64,000 nucleotides of DNA, taken from positions 1-64,000 of the forward strand of contig ONLL01000001.1 of NCBI GenBank assembly GCA_900318685.1, read 5' to 3'. A program made the translations under genes and the position numbers. Position 1 is the first letter of the stretch; the number at the start of each line of letters is the position of its first letter. This document shows, piece after piece, positions 52,307 through 61,231 of the stretch. The DNA is from an uncultured Prevotellaceae bacterium. Lineage in GTDB: Bacteria; Bacteroidota; Bacteroidia; Bacteroidales; Bacteroidaceae. Below the pieces are notes generated by a model, which was given only the letters and a program-made list of their open reading frames with translations, had not been told where the DNA came from and searched no databases.

Positions 52307-53161
52307 TCATTTTCGTTCGCTGAGACGCACGATGCGGATGCCAAGGGCATTCTTACGGCGCTCCAGATACTGGCGCATAGTCATGTCCTCCTCCACCACT
52401 TTCTTATGTAGGCTCGACGCATCGATCATGTGCAGCCCGTCGGCATGCCAAACGGCAATGCCCAGATGGGCGATGTCGAGTCCGTCGGCCGAAGTGACGA
52501 TGCAGATGATGTCGCCATCGTGTACGGCCTCGCGCATGGCCTTGCTGTCAACGACCTGATCGGTAGGTATATAGCGGAACTTACGGCCTGTGAGATCCTG
52601 CTCCTGTTTCTTGATGGTGGGCAGCAACTCTGGATGGCGGCTGAGGGCGACATAGGACTGCGGATGGCGAGTCATATAGTCGACCTTCACCGTCTGGACG
52701 GCTGTGAAAGGCGGATTAGGCTGCTGCACCTCGCTGGCATAACCCAGGCGGCTGTTGTCGCGTATCCAGTCGCTGAAGTAGTGGATGCGGCTGGTATAGT
52801 CGGCACAACGGCCATCCCAGTAACGCTGCTGGTGGAGCTGTCTGACAAACTGCACGAAGGAAGTCTCGCCACGACGGGCACAAAGCGTGAGGGCAGCCAC
52901 CACGTCGACATAGGTGGTGCAGTCCAATTCACCTGTGTTGAGCACTAGCCGCTCGTCGTCGGGATAGAGCTCGAGAGTGTGGGCTACGTATGGCTTGCCG
53001 AGGAACTGACGGGCATAGTGCAGCACGTCGGTCTTGCCCGTGGCCAGCAGTTTTTCGATGAGTATACTATCCTGCGCCTTATAATGACAGCGGGGCATCT
53101 GAGCTGTGGCCGTAAGGCATGCCACGACGGCCACGAGGAGTGATACGAGTCTGTTGTTCAT
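52307..53161 (-). CDS. DUF1460 protein (amidase-like, NlpC/P60-type fold)
   Basis: The 284-residue protein has a signal peptide (MNNRLVSLLVAVVACLTATA). The DUF1460 pattern follows: FLGKPYVAHTLE, LDCTTYVDVVAAL with the likely catalytic Cys at about 81, SRIHYFSDWI, and LDIAHLGIAVWHADGLHMID with the likely His. Known members act as peptidoglycan amidases or are related to them. It should act in the periplasm. The ATG at 53161 overlaps the upstream DUF4421 stop (ATGA), so both are in one operon. Confidence 0.87.
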   Translation of the reverse strand: MNNRLVSLLVAVVACLTATAQMPRCHYKAQDSILIEKLLATGKTDVLHYARQFLGKPYVAHTLELYPDDERLVLNTGELDCTTYVDVVAALTLCARRGETSFVQFVRQLHQQRYWDGRCADYTSRIHYFSDWIRDNSRLGYASEVQQPNPPFTAVQTVKVDYMTRHPQSYVALSRHPELLPTIKKQEQDLTGRKFRYIPTDQVVDSKAMREAVHDGDIICIVTSADGLDIAHLGIAVWHADGLHMIDASSLHKKVVEEDMTMRQYLERRKNALGIRIVRLSERK

Positions 53162-54300
53162 TGTTTCTTATATCTTGATTTCAAACCGAAGTTATAGCCT
53201 ATGTACATATTCATCGACCCAAAGGTATTGTTGGTGCGGAAGCGGGGCTTGTGGTAGTTGTTGGTATGTACGATGATGCTAGCTCCGGCATACCACCGCA
53301 TATTGTTGTAGACAATACCAAAACGCCCTATTCCATCGAGGTTGATGTTCTTGAAGTCGAAGCCCAGCCCCAGGACATCATTGTTGTTGTCATCCACCAC
53401 GTCGCCCACACTCTTCTTGTAGGCCAATGCCGCTTGCAGACTTGCGCCGAAGAGCCAGTTCTTGCGCAGCACCCAGTTGTAGGCATAGCCGCCTGAGAGG
53501 CTAAAGTTGTGGTAGCTGACCTTATGGAACATCAGTCCTGAGTCGAGGGGTACGCTATTGCTTCCCAGCGAGCTGTCGATGAGTCGCTGCAGGCGCTGGT
53601 GGTCCAGTTCGAGGGTATTCTTCGTGTAGCCCAGTCCTGCCATCCACGAACCGCAGCTCACTTTCTGCTGGGTACTCTGTGCAAAGGCTGCGGGATAGGA
53701 GAAGCGCCCGTGATTGAAGATATAGTAGGAGTCGAAGCCCGTGATACCTGCCTTGACGCCACTGAAGGGCTTTCCTTCGAGTGGCGAGGTGTCGACACCA
53801 TTACCCAGCTGCGCATCGCGCAACTTGTAGTCGTTGCCCGTACGGCGATAGAAGATGTCGACGCCTATCTGCGAGCTGTAGACGCTGAAGTCAAGTTGCT
53901 GCTTGATACGTGCCAGGTTGATGTTGCCCAGCTCGAAGGTATAGCCTGCGAAGAACCACTTCCATCCCACAAAAGGTCCGAGGCGTATGTTCATGTCAGG
54001 TGAGAATGTCACCGACTGTACATCGGGCCCTGCGCTGCGCAGCGTGAACCAGTCGTAGTTGTTGGTGGCCTGAAGCATGACAGTAAAAATGTAATGCTGC
54101 GGCTCGATATAGGCTGTGTCCAGACGGTCGAAGCCTCGCACGGTCTTCTTGATCTGCTTGCGGATGGATGTGAGCTGAGCATTGACCAGAGCAGCCTGAG
54201 AGGTGGGCGAAGCCGTCGTGGCATCACCTATACTGTCCTTGTCCTGTGCCAGACAAAACAAGGAGCCCCAAAGCATCATTATGGTCACAAAAAATCTCAA
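53158..54300 (-). CDS. DUF4421 outer-membrane-type protein
   Basis: The 380-residue protein begins MRFFVTIMMLWGSLFCLAQ, a plausible signal peptide, if the TTG at 54300 is used. That TTG lies in a heptamer repeat, and ATG codons at 54279 and 54276 (MMLWGS) or a GTG at 54288 are alternatives. The rest matches DUF4421: DTAYIEPQHYIFTVMLQATN, IRLGPFVGWKWFFAGYTFE, GVDIFYRRTGNDYKLR, and an end AGASIIVHTNNY, then MYIGYNFGLKSRYKKQ. Beta strands dominate, suggesting a barrel. Its operon partner is the DUF1460 amidase-like gene. No -7 box was found nearby, so transcription may come from the Gfo/Idh gene promoter. Confidence 0.8.
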   Translation of the reverse strand: MRFFVTIMMLWGSLFCLAQDKDSIGDATTASPTSQAALVNAQLTSIRKQIKKTVRGFDRLDTAYIEPQHYIFTVMLQATNNYDWFTLRSAGPDVQSVTFSPDMNIRLGPFVGWKWFFAGYTFELGNINLARIKQQLDFSVYSSQIGVDIFYRRTGNDYKLRDAQLGNGVDTSPLEGKPFSGVKAGITGFDSYYIFNHGRFSYPAAFAQSTQQKVSCGSWMAGLGYTKNTLELDHQRLQRLIDSSLGSNSVPLDSGLMFHKVSYHNFSLSGGYAYNWVLRKNWLFGASLQAALAYKKSVGDVVDDNNNDVLGLGFDFKNINLDGIGRFGIVYNNMRWYAGASIIVHTNNYHKPRFRTNNTFGSMNMYIGYNFGLKSRYKKQ

Positions 54301-54385
54301 ACCTCAATCCTCAAATCTCAAACCTCAAATCTCAAACCTCAAATTTCAAACCTCAAACCTCAAACTTCAAACCCCAAACCTCAAA
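54295..54385 (-). repeat. Thirteen TTTGAGR-type heptamers
   Basis: On the minus strand TTTGAGG/TTTGAGA and variants repeat 13 times. The array supplies the TGA stop of the Gfo/Idh gene (54381-54383) and the possible TTG start of the DUF4421 gene (54298-54300). Confidence 0.9.
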
Positions 54386-55364
54386 TCTTCCCCAGTATAC
54401 GGTCAAGCGCCCAGTTCGTAGGAGTAGCCGACACACTTGTACACTGACATACGCCAAACCCCTGCAGATGTTCGATGACGCTCTTGATGATGGGGAACTG
54501 CACGTATGGCGGGTTGGGCACATCGATCAGCTCCGTCCCATGACTTGTATGTAGCTCGATAGGTGCATAGTTGAACACGGAGAAAGCCATCGACCCCTGT
54601 GTGCCAATAATCAGGATGCGATCAGTGCGAGCCGACTCATGAGCCACAAAGCTCCAGGAGCCGCTGCCTGTCAGTCCGTTCTCAAAACGGAATACAGCAC
54701 TGACGCTATCCTCTGCCGAGTAGAGATGTCCACGATTGGCACAGATGCCCCGGGCCTCAAGAATGACACCGAAGATATGTTGCAGGAGGTCGATCTGATG
54801 GGGAGCAAGGTCATAAAAATAGCCTCCACCACTAATCTCAGGCTGCAGTCGCCAGGGAAGCGTCTCAGGATGGGCATAGTCGAGGTCGCGTGGAGGTACG
54901 GCAAAGCGCACCTGCACATTCACCGTCTGTCCTATCACACCTTGGTCGACGATGTCCTTCACCCGCTGGAAATAGGGCAGGTAGCGACGGTAGTAGGCCA
55001 CGAAGCAGGGCACGCCCGTCTGTTCACTGACGTAGTTGATGCGGGCGCAGTCGTCATAGGTCGAGGCCAATGGCTTTTCCACATATACAGGCTTGCCGGC
55101 CTTCATCGCCATGATGGCAAAGGTGGCATGACTCGATGGCGGAGTGGCTACATAGATGGCATTGACCTCCGAGTCGTTGATAAGCTGCTGGGCATCGGTA
55201 TACCAGCGGGGCACACCATGACGCTCGGCATACGAGCGGGCCTTGGCTTCCGTGCGGCTCATCACAGCCACGACGCTCGACCCTTCGACCTCGCCGAAGG
55301 CCGGCCCGCTTTTCAGCTCGCAGACCTCACCACAACCTATAAATCCCCATTTCAGTATCTTCAT
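54381..55364 (-). CDS. Gfo/Idh/MocA family oxidoreductase
   Basis: The 327-residue protein has an N-terminal NAD(P)-binding Rossmann fold (KWGFIGCGEVCELKSGPAF; YVATPPSSHA; KAGKPVYVEKPLA with the EKP motif near 93). A C-terminal alpha/beta domain follows (YYRRYLPYFQRVKDIVDQG, SGGGYFYDLAPHQIDLLQHI). Such enzymes oxidise or reduce sugars and cyclitols; the D.....H.ID arrangement is the usual catalytic part. Substrate cannot be predicted. Cytoplasmic, with no signal. The stop codon is provided by the heptamer array. Promoter box at 55381-55388. Confidence 0.9.
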   Translation of the reverse strand: MKILKWGFIGCGEVCELKSGPAFGEVEGSSVVAVMSRTEAKARSYAERHGVPRWYTDAQQLINDSEVNAIYVATPPSSHATFAIMAMKAGKPVYVEKPLASTYDDCARINYVSEQTGVPCFVAYYRRYLPYFQRVKDIVDQGVIGQTVNVQVRFAVPPRDLDYAHPETLPWRLQPEISGGGYFYDLAPHQIDLLQHIFGVILEARGICANRGHLYSAEDSVSAVFRFENGLTGSGSWSFVAHESARTDRILIIGTQGSMAFSVFNYAPIELHTSHGTELIDVPNPPYVQFPIIKSVIEHLQGFGVCQCTSVSATPTNWALDRILGKI

Positions 55365-55380
55365 GTTTGCAAAATTTGTG

Positions 55381-55388
55381 CAAAGGTA
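55381..55388 (-). promoter_or_regulatory. -7 box TACCTTTG for the Gfo/Idh gene
   Basis: Minus strand TCTACCTTTGCAC, 16 bp before the ATG. Confidence 0.65.
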
Positions 55389-55432
55389 GAAAATAAATAT
55401 GAATAATGAATGATGAATTATGAATTATTTAG

Positions 55433-55440
55433 TATCTTTG
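55433..55440 (+). promoter_or_regulatory. -7 box TATCTTTG for the membrane protein/hisB operon
   Basis: TTTAGTATCTTTGCACC, 19 bp before the ATG at 55460. Confidence 0.65.
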
Positions 55441-55459
55441 CACCCAAATTAAGTATTAC

Positions 55460-56161
55460 ATGGACAAGAACACTGAACTCACACTGCGTCGTAACCGTAG
55501 CATCCAGGCTGTCATCAGGGACGGCTTTCGGCTCTACGGGCAGTACTTCTCGCGCCTGCTGCGCTCGTCGTGGATACAGGCCATTATCTATGCCTTGGTG
55601 ACTGGACTGTCGATGGCTTACTTCTTCACATACCTCCTGCCACCTCTGATGTCAGACTATCACATATCCTCGAAACTGCTCATCTGGCTAGGTACCGTCG
55701 TTGCCTTCCTCATTGCAGCCATTCTGTTTGCTTTTGCAGGAGGAGTAGCACCTTTGCACGATCATTCGCTGACCGACAATATCAGGCGACCGCAACACTG
55801 GTGGGGACGATGGCCCTGGAAGCTCACCTTCAAGGGGCTGAGCAAGTTGCCACGCATGCTATGGAAGGCGGTACGAAGCCACCAGTTGGGAACACTCATC
55901 GTGGTCAGCCTGATCATGCTGCTACTGGTGGTCATTGTCATGTTGCTGCTGATGATGCCCGCCGTGATCATGGGCATCGCCAACGTAGAGGCTGCTGCAG
56001 GATGGGCTGCAGGCGACGAAGTGGATATGCCCGACAACCTGTTTATGCTCAACTTCGCCATATTCAGCGTCTGCGGGTTCCTCCAGGCTTACATACACCT
56101 CACTACCCTATTTCCGCTCTATTACATCTGGGGAAATGTGCTAATGAAGAATAAGAAATGA
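55460..56161 (+). CDS. Four-helix membrane protein of unknown function
   Basis: The 233-residue protein is not assigned. It has hydrophobic segments at about 40-62 ([20 protein letters not shown]), 73-95, 150-175 ([20 protein letters not shown]) and 200-225. Basic stretches on the cytoplasmic side include [20 protein letters not shown] at the N-terminus and a KNKK end. A Trp-rich loop ([12 protein letters not shown]) is notable. It overlaps hisB by 4 bp (ATGA), so the two are cotranscribed, though no functional link is evident. Similar four-helix proteins are common in Bacteroidales. Confidence 0.75.
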   Translation: MDKNTELTLRRNRSIQAVIRDGFRLYGQYFSRLLRSSWIQAIIYALVTGLSMAYFFTYLLPPLMSDYHISSKLLIWLGTVVAFLIAAILFAFAGGVAPLHDHSLTDNIRRPQHWWGRWPWKLTFKGLSKLPRMLWKAVRSHQLGTLIVVSLIMLLLVVIVMLLLMMPAVIMGIANVEAAAGWAAGDEVDMPDNLFMLNFAIFSVCGFLQAYIHLTTLFPLYYIWGNVLMKNKK

Positions 56162-57234
56162 TGAAACAGAAACTTCTTTTTATCGACCGCGACGGCACGC
56201 TGGTAGAAGAACCCCACGACGAACAAGTGGACGCCCTGGAGAAGATTCGCTTCAAGCCCGGCGTGTTCAAATGGCTGGGACTGATAACCGAACGTACTGA
56301 TTACAAGCTCGTGATGGTGAGTAATCAGGACGGACTGGGAACTTCATCCTTCCCTGAGGACACCTTCTGGCCTGCTCAAAACTTCATACTTCAGGCGCTG
56401 GAAGGTGAAGGCATTCGCTTCGACGACATTCTCATCGACCCCCACTTCCCCGAGGACAATGCTCCCACTCGCAAGCCTGAAACGGGAATGGTGAAGAAGT
56501 ATATGGACGATGTCGAGCACTATGACATCGAAGGCAGCTACGTCATCGGCGACAGAGAGACCGACCTGCAGCTGGCACACAACATCGGCTGCCGGGCCAT
56601 CATACTCGATGAACACACAGGATGGCAGCAAGCCGCCGAAATCATCATCGACGGAGAGCGACGGGCATCCGTACGCCGCACGACCAAGGAAACCGACATT
56701 GACATCAGCCTCCTGCTGGACGGACAAGGAACTTGCCACATCAGTACAGGTCTGGGATTCTTCGACCACATGCTGGAGCAAATCGGACGTCACGGAGGTA
56801 TTGACTTGGACATACAGGCAAAAGGTGACTTGCACGTAGACGAGCATCACACCATCGAAGACACTGCCCTCGCACTAGGCGAATGCCTTCGTCAGGCGCT
56901 GGGGTCGAAGCGCGGACTGGAACGCTATGGTTTCTCATTGCCAATGGACGACTGTCAGGCTCATGTCTGCCTCGACTTTGGAGGACGGCCCTGGCTGCAG
57001 TGGAATGTGGAATTTCGTCGTGAATACGTAGGCGACGTTCCTACGGAAATGTTCTTCCATTTCTTCAAGAGTCTTAGCGATGCTGCACAGATGAACCTTT
57101 ACATCCATGCCGAGGGGCAGAACGAGCATCACAAGGCGGAAGCCATCTTCAAGGCACTGGCACGCAGCTTACGTCAGGCCATCCGTCGTGATGTCTACAG
57201 CTATCATCTGCCTTCTACAAAAGGAGTGCTTTAA
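56158..57234 (+). CDS. hisB: Bifunctional histidinol-phosphatase / imidazoleglycerol-phosphate dehydratase
   Basis: The 358-residue protein fuses two histidine-biosynthesis enzymes. The N-terminal HAD phosphatase (about 1-165) has [26 protein letters not shown] and [13 protein letters not shown]. The C-terminal dehydratase (about 170-358) has [44 protein letters not shown] and [20 protein letters not shown], including the manganese-binding HHxxED motifs. ATG at 56158 or 56161 is possible. It is not next to other his genes here, being preceded by the membrane protein gene in one operon. It ends 1 bp short of the convergent feoAB stop. Confidence 0.96.
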   Translation: MMKQKLLFIDRDGTLVEEPHDEQVDALEKIRFKPGVFKWLGLITERTDYKLVMVSNQDGLGTSSFPEDTFWPAQNFILQALEGEGIRFDDILIDPHFPEDNAPTRKPETGMVKKYMDDVEHYDIEGSYVIGDRETDLQLAHNIGCRAIILDEHTGWQQAAEIIIDGERRASVRRTTKETDIDISLLLDGQGTCHISTGLGFFDHMLEQIGRHGGIDLDIQAKGDLHVDEHHTIEDTALALGECLRQALGSKRGLERYGFSLPMDDCQAHVCLDFGGRPWLQWNVEFRREYVGDVPTEMFFHFFKSLSDAAQMNLYIHAEGQNEHHKAEAIFKALARSLRQAIRRDVYSYHLPSTKGVL

Positions 57235-57235
57235 C

Positions 57236-59533
57236 TCAGAACAAGCAGCCCACTTGATAGACGACTGCCGACACTATCCAAGCAAGTACTGTGGTATAGA
57301 CGGCAGCCACGATTGCCCAACGCCATGAGCCAGTCTCGTTCTTGATAGCGGCAATAGTGGCGATGCAGGGGAAATAGAGCAGCACAAAGAGAAGGTAGCA
57401 ATAGGCGATGAGGGGTGTGATATTCTCCAGACCACCCAGCACTCCTATGGTGGAGGCAACGATTTCCTTGGCTCCCACGCCAGCTATCAAGCTGACATCG
57501 AGTTTCCAGTCGAAGCCCTGCAGTGTGAACAGCGGTTCAAGGCCTCGTCCCATGATTCCAATGAAGCTCTCCTCCATCGAAGGTGCCACGCCCATCGTTC
57601 CGAAATAGCCCAGCGCCCACACGATGACTGAGGCCACAAGGATGATTCCACCCATCTTCTTCAAGTACTCCTTTCCTTTTTCCCAAGTATGTCGGGCAGT
57701 AGCCTTCGCAGTAGGCCAGCGGTAAGGAGGAAGCTCCATCACGAATGGCGTGTCTTCGCCCTTGATGACAAACTTCGACAAGACCTTGCTCACGATGACC
57801 GACATGGCGATGCCTACTACATAAAGCGAAATCATCACCCACGAGCGATAGCTGGCTGCAAAGAATGTGCCTGTGACCATAATATAAATAGGCAGACGGG
57901 CAGAGCACGACATAAAGGGCAGCACCAGCATGGTGATGAGACGGGAACGACGGCTCTCGACTGTGCGTGTAGCCATAACTGCCGGCACGTTGCAGCCGAA
58001 GCCCATGATCAGCGGGATGAACGACTTGCCATGCAGCCCCATCTTGTGCATCAGGCGATCCATGATGAATGCTGCACGGGCCATATAGCCCGAGTCCTCC
58101 ATAATAGATATGAACAGGTACAATATTAATATCTGTGGCAGGAACACAATGACGGCCCCCACTCCACCTACCACGCCATCGACCAGCATCGAGCGCAAAG
58201 GTCCCTCAGGCAAGGTGCTGCCCAACCAGTCGCCCAGCCATCCCACACCGGCATCAATCCAGTCCATAGGATACTGGCCAAGGGCAAACGTCGTCTGGAA
58301 CATAACGAAGAGAATGAGGAAGAAGATGGGGAAGCCCAGGAACTTATTTGACAACACATTGTCAATAAGATGGGTCATGCGATACGTGTCTTCCTTCGTT
58401 CCCGTCTGATAGCCGGCCTCTGTCAGTGCACCATTGATGAAGCCATACTTCGCATCCATGATGGCTGTCTCGGTATCTGTCTGCGTCTCCTCCTGCACGC
58501 GGGCGGCAGCTTTCTCACGGGCCTCACGGATGGAAGGCGTCAGCAGATGCTCCACGGCCTTGTCGTTCTCCAGCATCTTGATGGCAAGATAGCGGGTGGA
58601 GAGTCCCCGATGAACGTTATCAGAGGTTTTGAGAAAGCGCTGGATACCACGAATGCCGTTTTCTATCTCATGACCATAGTTGATGTGGAGGTGACGGGCA
58701 TGACGGCTGCGGCCTTCATATACCTGGATGACGGCACGGAACAGATCCTTCACGCCCGCCCCGCTCTTGAACGACGTGGGTATCATCGGCATACCGAAGA
58801 GTGTGGAGAGCGTATGCAGATCGACATGATCGCCACGACGCTCAAACTCGTCGTACATATTCAATGCGCCCACTACCCGGAGGTCCATGTCGACCAGCTG
58901 TGTCGTCAGATAGAGATTACGCTCAAGGTTGCTCGAGTCAATGACGTTGATGACCACGTCGGGCATCTGTTCCTCCAAGTGCTTCCTGACATAAAGTTCT
59001 TCGGGCGAATAGCACGAAAGGGAATACGTGCCAGGCAGGTCGATAAGATTGAACTCATAGCCGAACATGGAAGCATGGGCCTCGGAGGCATCGACAGTGA
59101 CACCGCTGTAGTTTCCTACACGCCCGTGGGCACCGCTTGCGAAGTTGAACAACGATGTCTTGCCACAGTTGGGATTGCCGACCAGCGCCACATTGATGGT
59201 ACGATGCTTACGTAAGGCGGCATGTTGCATATAGTCGTCCTGGTGAAGGGAAAGGTCAAGGGTCAGGGGTTCTGATCCATGTGACACAGACAAAACCTCG
59301 TCGGCAGCACTCTTGGCAACGACCTCAATCATCTCCGCCTCCTGGCGCCGCAGGCTCACCTCATAGCCCATCACCTTATATTTCACGGGATCCTGCAACG
59401 GAGCATTCAGCAGCACATCGACAGTCTTTCCCTTCACAAAGCCCATCTCTACGATGCGCTTGCGAAAGCCTCCGTGACCTTGCACCTTCACGATGACTCC
59501 TTGTTCACCTGTATTAAGTTCAGATAGTTTCAT
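57236..59533 (-). CDS. feoB: FeoA-FeoB fusion ferrous iron transporter
   Basis: The 765-residue protein joins an N-terminal FeoA/SH3-like domain (about 1-75, MKLSELNTGEQG...GYEVSLRRQEAEMIEV) to FeoB. The G domain at about 110-270 has GNPNCGKTSLFN, GNYSGVTVD and LIDLPGTYSLS; the NxxD position reads NMYD. The membrane part (about 390-765) has LPQILILYLFISIMEDSGYM, MGFGCNVPAVMATRT and AGVGAKEIVASTIGVLG. It imports Fe(II) across the inner membrane. FeoAB fusions are typical of Bacteroidales. The promoter box is at 59560-59567. The coding end is 1 bp from hisB. Confidence 0.95.
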   Translation of the reverse strand: MKLSELNTGEQGVIVKVQGHGGFRKRIVEMGFVKGKTVDVLLNAPLQDPVKYKVMGYEVSLRRQEAEMIEVVAKSAADEVLSVSHGSEPLTLDLSLHQDDYMQHAALRKHRTINVALVGNPNCGKTSLFNFASGAHGRVGNYSGVTVDASEAHASMFGYEFNLIDLPGTYSLSCYSPEELYVRKHLEEQMPDVVINVIDSSNLERNLYLTTQLVDMDLRVVGALNMYDEFERRGDHVDLHTLSTLFGMPMIPTSFKSGAGVKDLFRAVIQVYEGRSRHARHLHINYGHEIENGIRGIQRFLKTSDNVHRGLSTRYLAIKMLENDKAVEHLLTPSIREAREKAAARVQEETQTDTETAIMDAKYGFINGALTEAGYQTGTKEDTYRMTHLIDNVLSNKFLGFPIFFLILFVMFQTTFALGQYPMDWIDAGVGWLGDWLGSTLPEGPLRSMLVDGVVGGVGAVIVFLPQILILYLFISIMEDSGYMARAAFIMDRLMHKMGLHGKSFIPLIMGFGCNVPAVMATRTVESRRSRLITMLVLPFMSCSARLPIYIMVTGTFFAASYRSWVMISLYVVGIAMSVIVSKVLSKFVIKGEDTPFVMELPPYRWPTAKATARHTWEKGKEYLKKMGGIILVASVIVWALGYFGTMGVAPSMEESFIGIMGRGLEPLFTLQGFDWKLDVSLIAGVGAKEIVASTIGVLGGLENITPLIAYCYLLFVLLYFPCIATIAAIKNETGSWRWAIVAAVYTTVLAWIVSAVVYQVGCLF

Positions 59534-59559
59534 AGCCCTTGCTCTTCTCGAAAATTATG

Positions 59560-59567
59560 CAAAGGTA
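59560..59567 (-). promoter_or_regulatory. -7 box TACCTTTG for feoAB
   Basis: Minus strand GCTTACCTTTGCAT, 26 bp before the ATG. No clear Fur box was recognised nearby. Confidence 0.68.
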
Positions 59568-59636
59568 AGCATTTTAGCTGACATAACATTCAAAAAGCCA
59601 CCAATAATGCTCATAATACCCAAAAATAGGTAGCGG

Positions 59637-60425
59637 CTACAGGCCCCGGGCCTTCCAGATACGCTCCTTGGCTGCATTTATCTCCTGGAACTTCTTCTCT
59701 GCAGCCAGACGCACATCGTCGCCCAGCTTGGCAACACGGTCAGGATGATGCTCCAGAGCCAGCCGCCTGTAAGCCTTCTTCAGCTCGTCGTCAGTGGCAT
59801 CAGGACTCACGCCAAGGACTTTGTAGGCATCCTCAAGGCTATCACCCTTCAGATGAAGCATGGAGTCGACTTCACTGGCCTGCATCTGCATCCACTGGGC
59901 CAGCTCTTTCAAGGCTGCAATCTCACTGTTGTCCACTCGCCCGTCGGCCTGCGCTATCATCACAAGGAAGTTGAGCAACTGCAGACGTCCGCTGTAATCC
60001 AGGAAGCGGGCTGCCTCCTCGCAACTCTGGCGGATGGTGCGCCGGAAGGCAGCCTTGCCTTGACGTTTCTCCTCATCGAAAAGTTTCAGCAGTACATCAT
60101 TGCCCTGCTGCTCTGCCACAGCACCGAAGTTCTGGTTGAGGAACTTACGCACAAATTCCATCTCTGAATGCATGACTCGCCCATCGGCCTTAATGACATA
60201 GGCAGCCATCACCAGCATGCTCAGCAGGAAACTATTGCGGTCGCCCTGCTGCTGGTTGTGCTCTGTACGCTCATAGGTAGCTTCATCGAACGTCGACGAT
60301 GAAGAAGCGCCATTGCTACCAGAAACCGACTCAAGAAACGATCCAAGCAGGAATCCCAGGATACCTCCCAGAGGTCCCAGCACAATCCAGCCCAGGTAGC
60401 CGGCTATCCACTTGCCCAGTCCCAT
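59637..60425 (-). CDS. TerB/DnaJ domain protein (DjlA-like)
   Basis: The 262-residue protein has an N-terminal Gly-rich membrane-associated segment ([20 protein letters not shown] at about 12-31). A TerB-type helical domain follows (about 65-180; [20 protein letters not shown] and [17 protein letters not shown] carry the metal-binding type acidic repeats). The C-terminal J domain (about 195-262) has [20 protein letters not shown] and the HPD motif in LEHHPDRVA. The order is that of DjlA co-chaperones, which stimulate DnaK at the membrane. It begins 1 bp after the cytidylate-kinase-like gene ends and belongs to its operon. Confidence 0.88.
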   Translation of the reverse strand: MGLGKWIAGYLGWIVLGPLGGILGFLLGSFLESVSGSNGASSSSTFDEATYERTEHNQQQGDRNSFLLSMLVMAAYVIKADGRVMHSEMEFVRKFLNQNFGAVAEQQGNDVLLKLFDEEKRQGKAAFRRTIRQSCEEAARFLDYSGRLQLLNFLVMIAQADGRVDNSEIAALKELAQWMQMQASEVDSMLHLKGDSLEDAYKVLGVSPDATDDELKKAYRRLALEHHPDRVAKLGDDVRLAAEKKFQEINAAKERIWKARGL

Positions 60426-60426
60426 A

Positions 60427-61047
60427 TCAGCCTATCGCATTCATCAGGAAGTCGACGGCTCCATTCACGCCAAACTGCCTCACGTTAATCGTCACGTCAT
60501 AGTTGCGGGCATCCTGCCAGTCACTACCCGTGAAGGTCTTTGTATACAGTTCGCGAGAATAGTCGTTGTCAACAACCATCGCTGCTGCATCCTGATCAGA
60601 AATGTCATACTTTTCTGAAATGCGACGCCTGCGGCAAATATCATCAGCATGGATGAAGATCTTCAGGGCATTGGGATGATCGCGGAAGATATGGAAGCCA
60701 CAACGGCCAATCAAGACACAGGATTCCTCAGAGGCAATCTTACGGATGGCTTCTGCCTGTGCCTCAAACAGACGACGAGAGGTCTGGTCGTGCTCCTGGC
60801 CGTTATACTCTATCCCAGCCATATACTGGCGATAAAAACTGGTGAAATCGTCACGCCACAACGGATTGCGGGCCTCGATCTTCTCCACGGCATCTTCGAC
60901 GGCACAGAATCGGCTGGCTACCTCATTCAAAATCTGCTTGTCGAGCAACTTGACACCCAGACGACGGGCTAACTCGGCACCAATCTCATGTCCGCCAGTT
61001 CCGAACTGACGGCTAATGGTAATAACGAATTTTTCCTCCTTATTCAT
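60427..61047 (-). CDS. Cytidylate kinase-like family protein
   Basis: The 206-residue protein belongs to the cytidylate-kinase-like P-loop group. A glycine-rich loop [17 protein letters not shown] (about 15-31) replaces the strict Walker A. It is followed by [24 protein letters not shown] (about 112-124), and the C-terminal [19 protein letters not shown] with a lid-like Arg cluster. Such proteins are widespread in Bacteroidota and are distinct from essential Cmk. Their substrates are unverified. The promoter at 61085-61115 is well formed, and the TerB-DnaJ gene follows immediately. Confidence 0.88.
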   Translation of the reverse strand: MNKEEKFVITISRQFGTGGHEIGAELARRLGVKLLDKQILNEVASRFCAVEDAVEKIEARNPLWRDDFTSFYRQYMAGIEYNGQEHDQTSRRLFEAQAEAIRKIASEESCVLIGRCGFHIFRDHPNALKIFIHADDICRRRRISEKYDISDQDAAAMVVDNDYSRELYTKTFTGSDWQDARNYDVTINVRQFGVNGAVDFLMNAIG

Positions 61048-61084
61048 AATAATAAGATTTTTAGGTGTTCAACATTTGTCACTG

Positions 61085-61115
61085 CAAAGATAGTAAATAA
61101 ATTACAATCTTGCAA
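61085..61115 (-). promoter_or_regulatory. Promoter of the kinase-like/TerB-DnaJ operon
   Basis: Minus strand TTG (61113-61115), 20-nt spacer, TATCTTTG (61085-61092). Confidence 0.72.
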
Positions 61116-61155
61116 CTTTTCGGACCAAAAGTTTCACAATCCCGACAATTTTTGT

Positions 61156-61163
61156 TAACTTTG
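61156..61163 (+). promoter_or_regulatory. -7 box TAACTTTG for the efflux operon
   Basis: TTGTTAACTTTGCACC, 68 bp before the TolC-family start codon. No TTG was seen at the expected -33 spacing. Confidence 0.62.
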
Positions 61164-61231
61164 CACCGTCTTTTTTAAACGACACGCATACACGAACCTC
61201 TAATAAAGGTCAATAAAAAGAATAGAAACAG

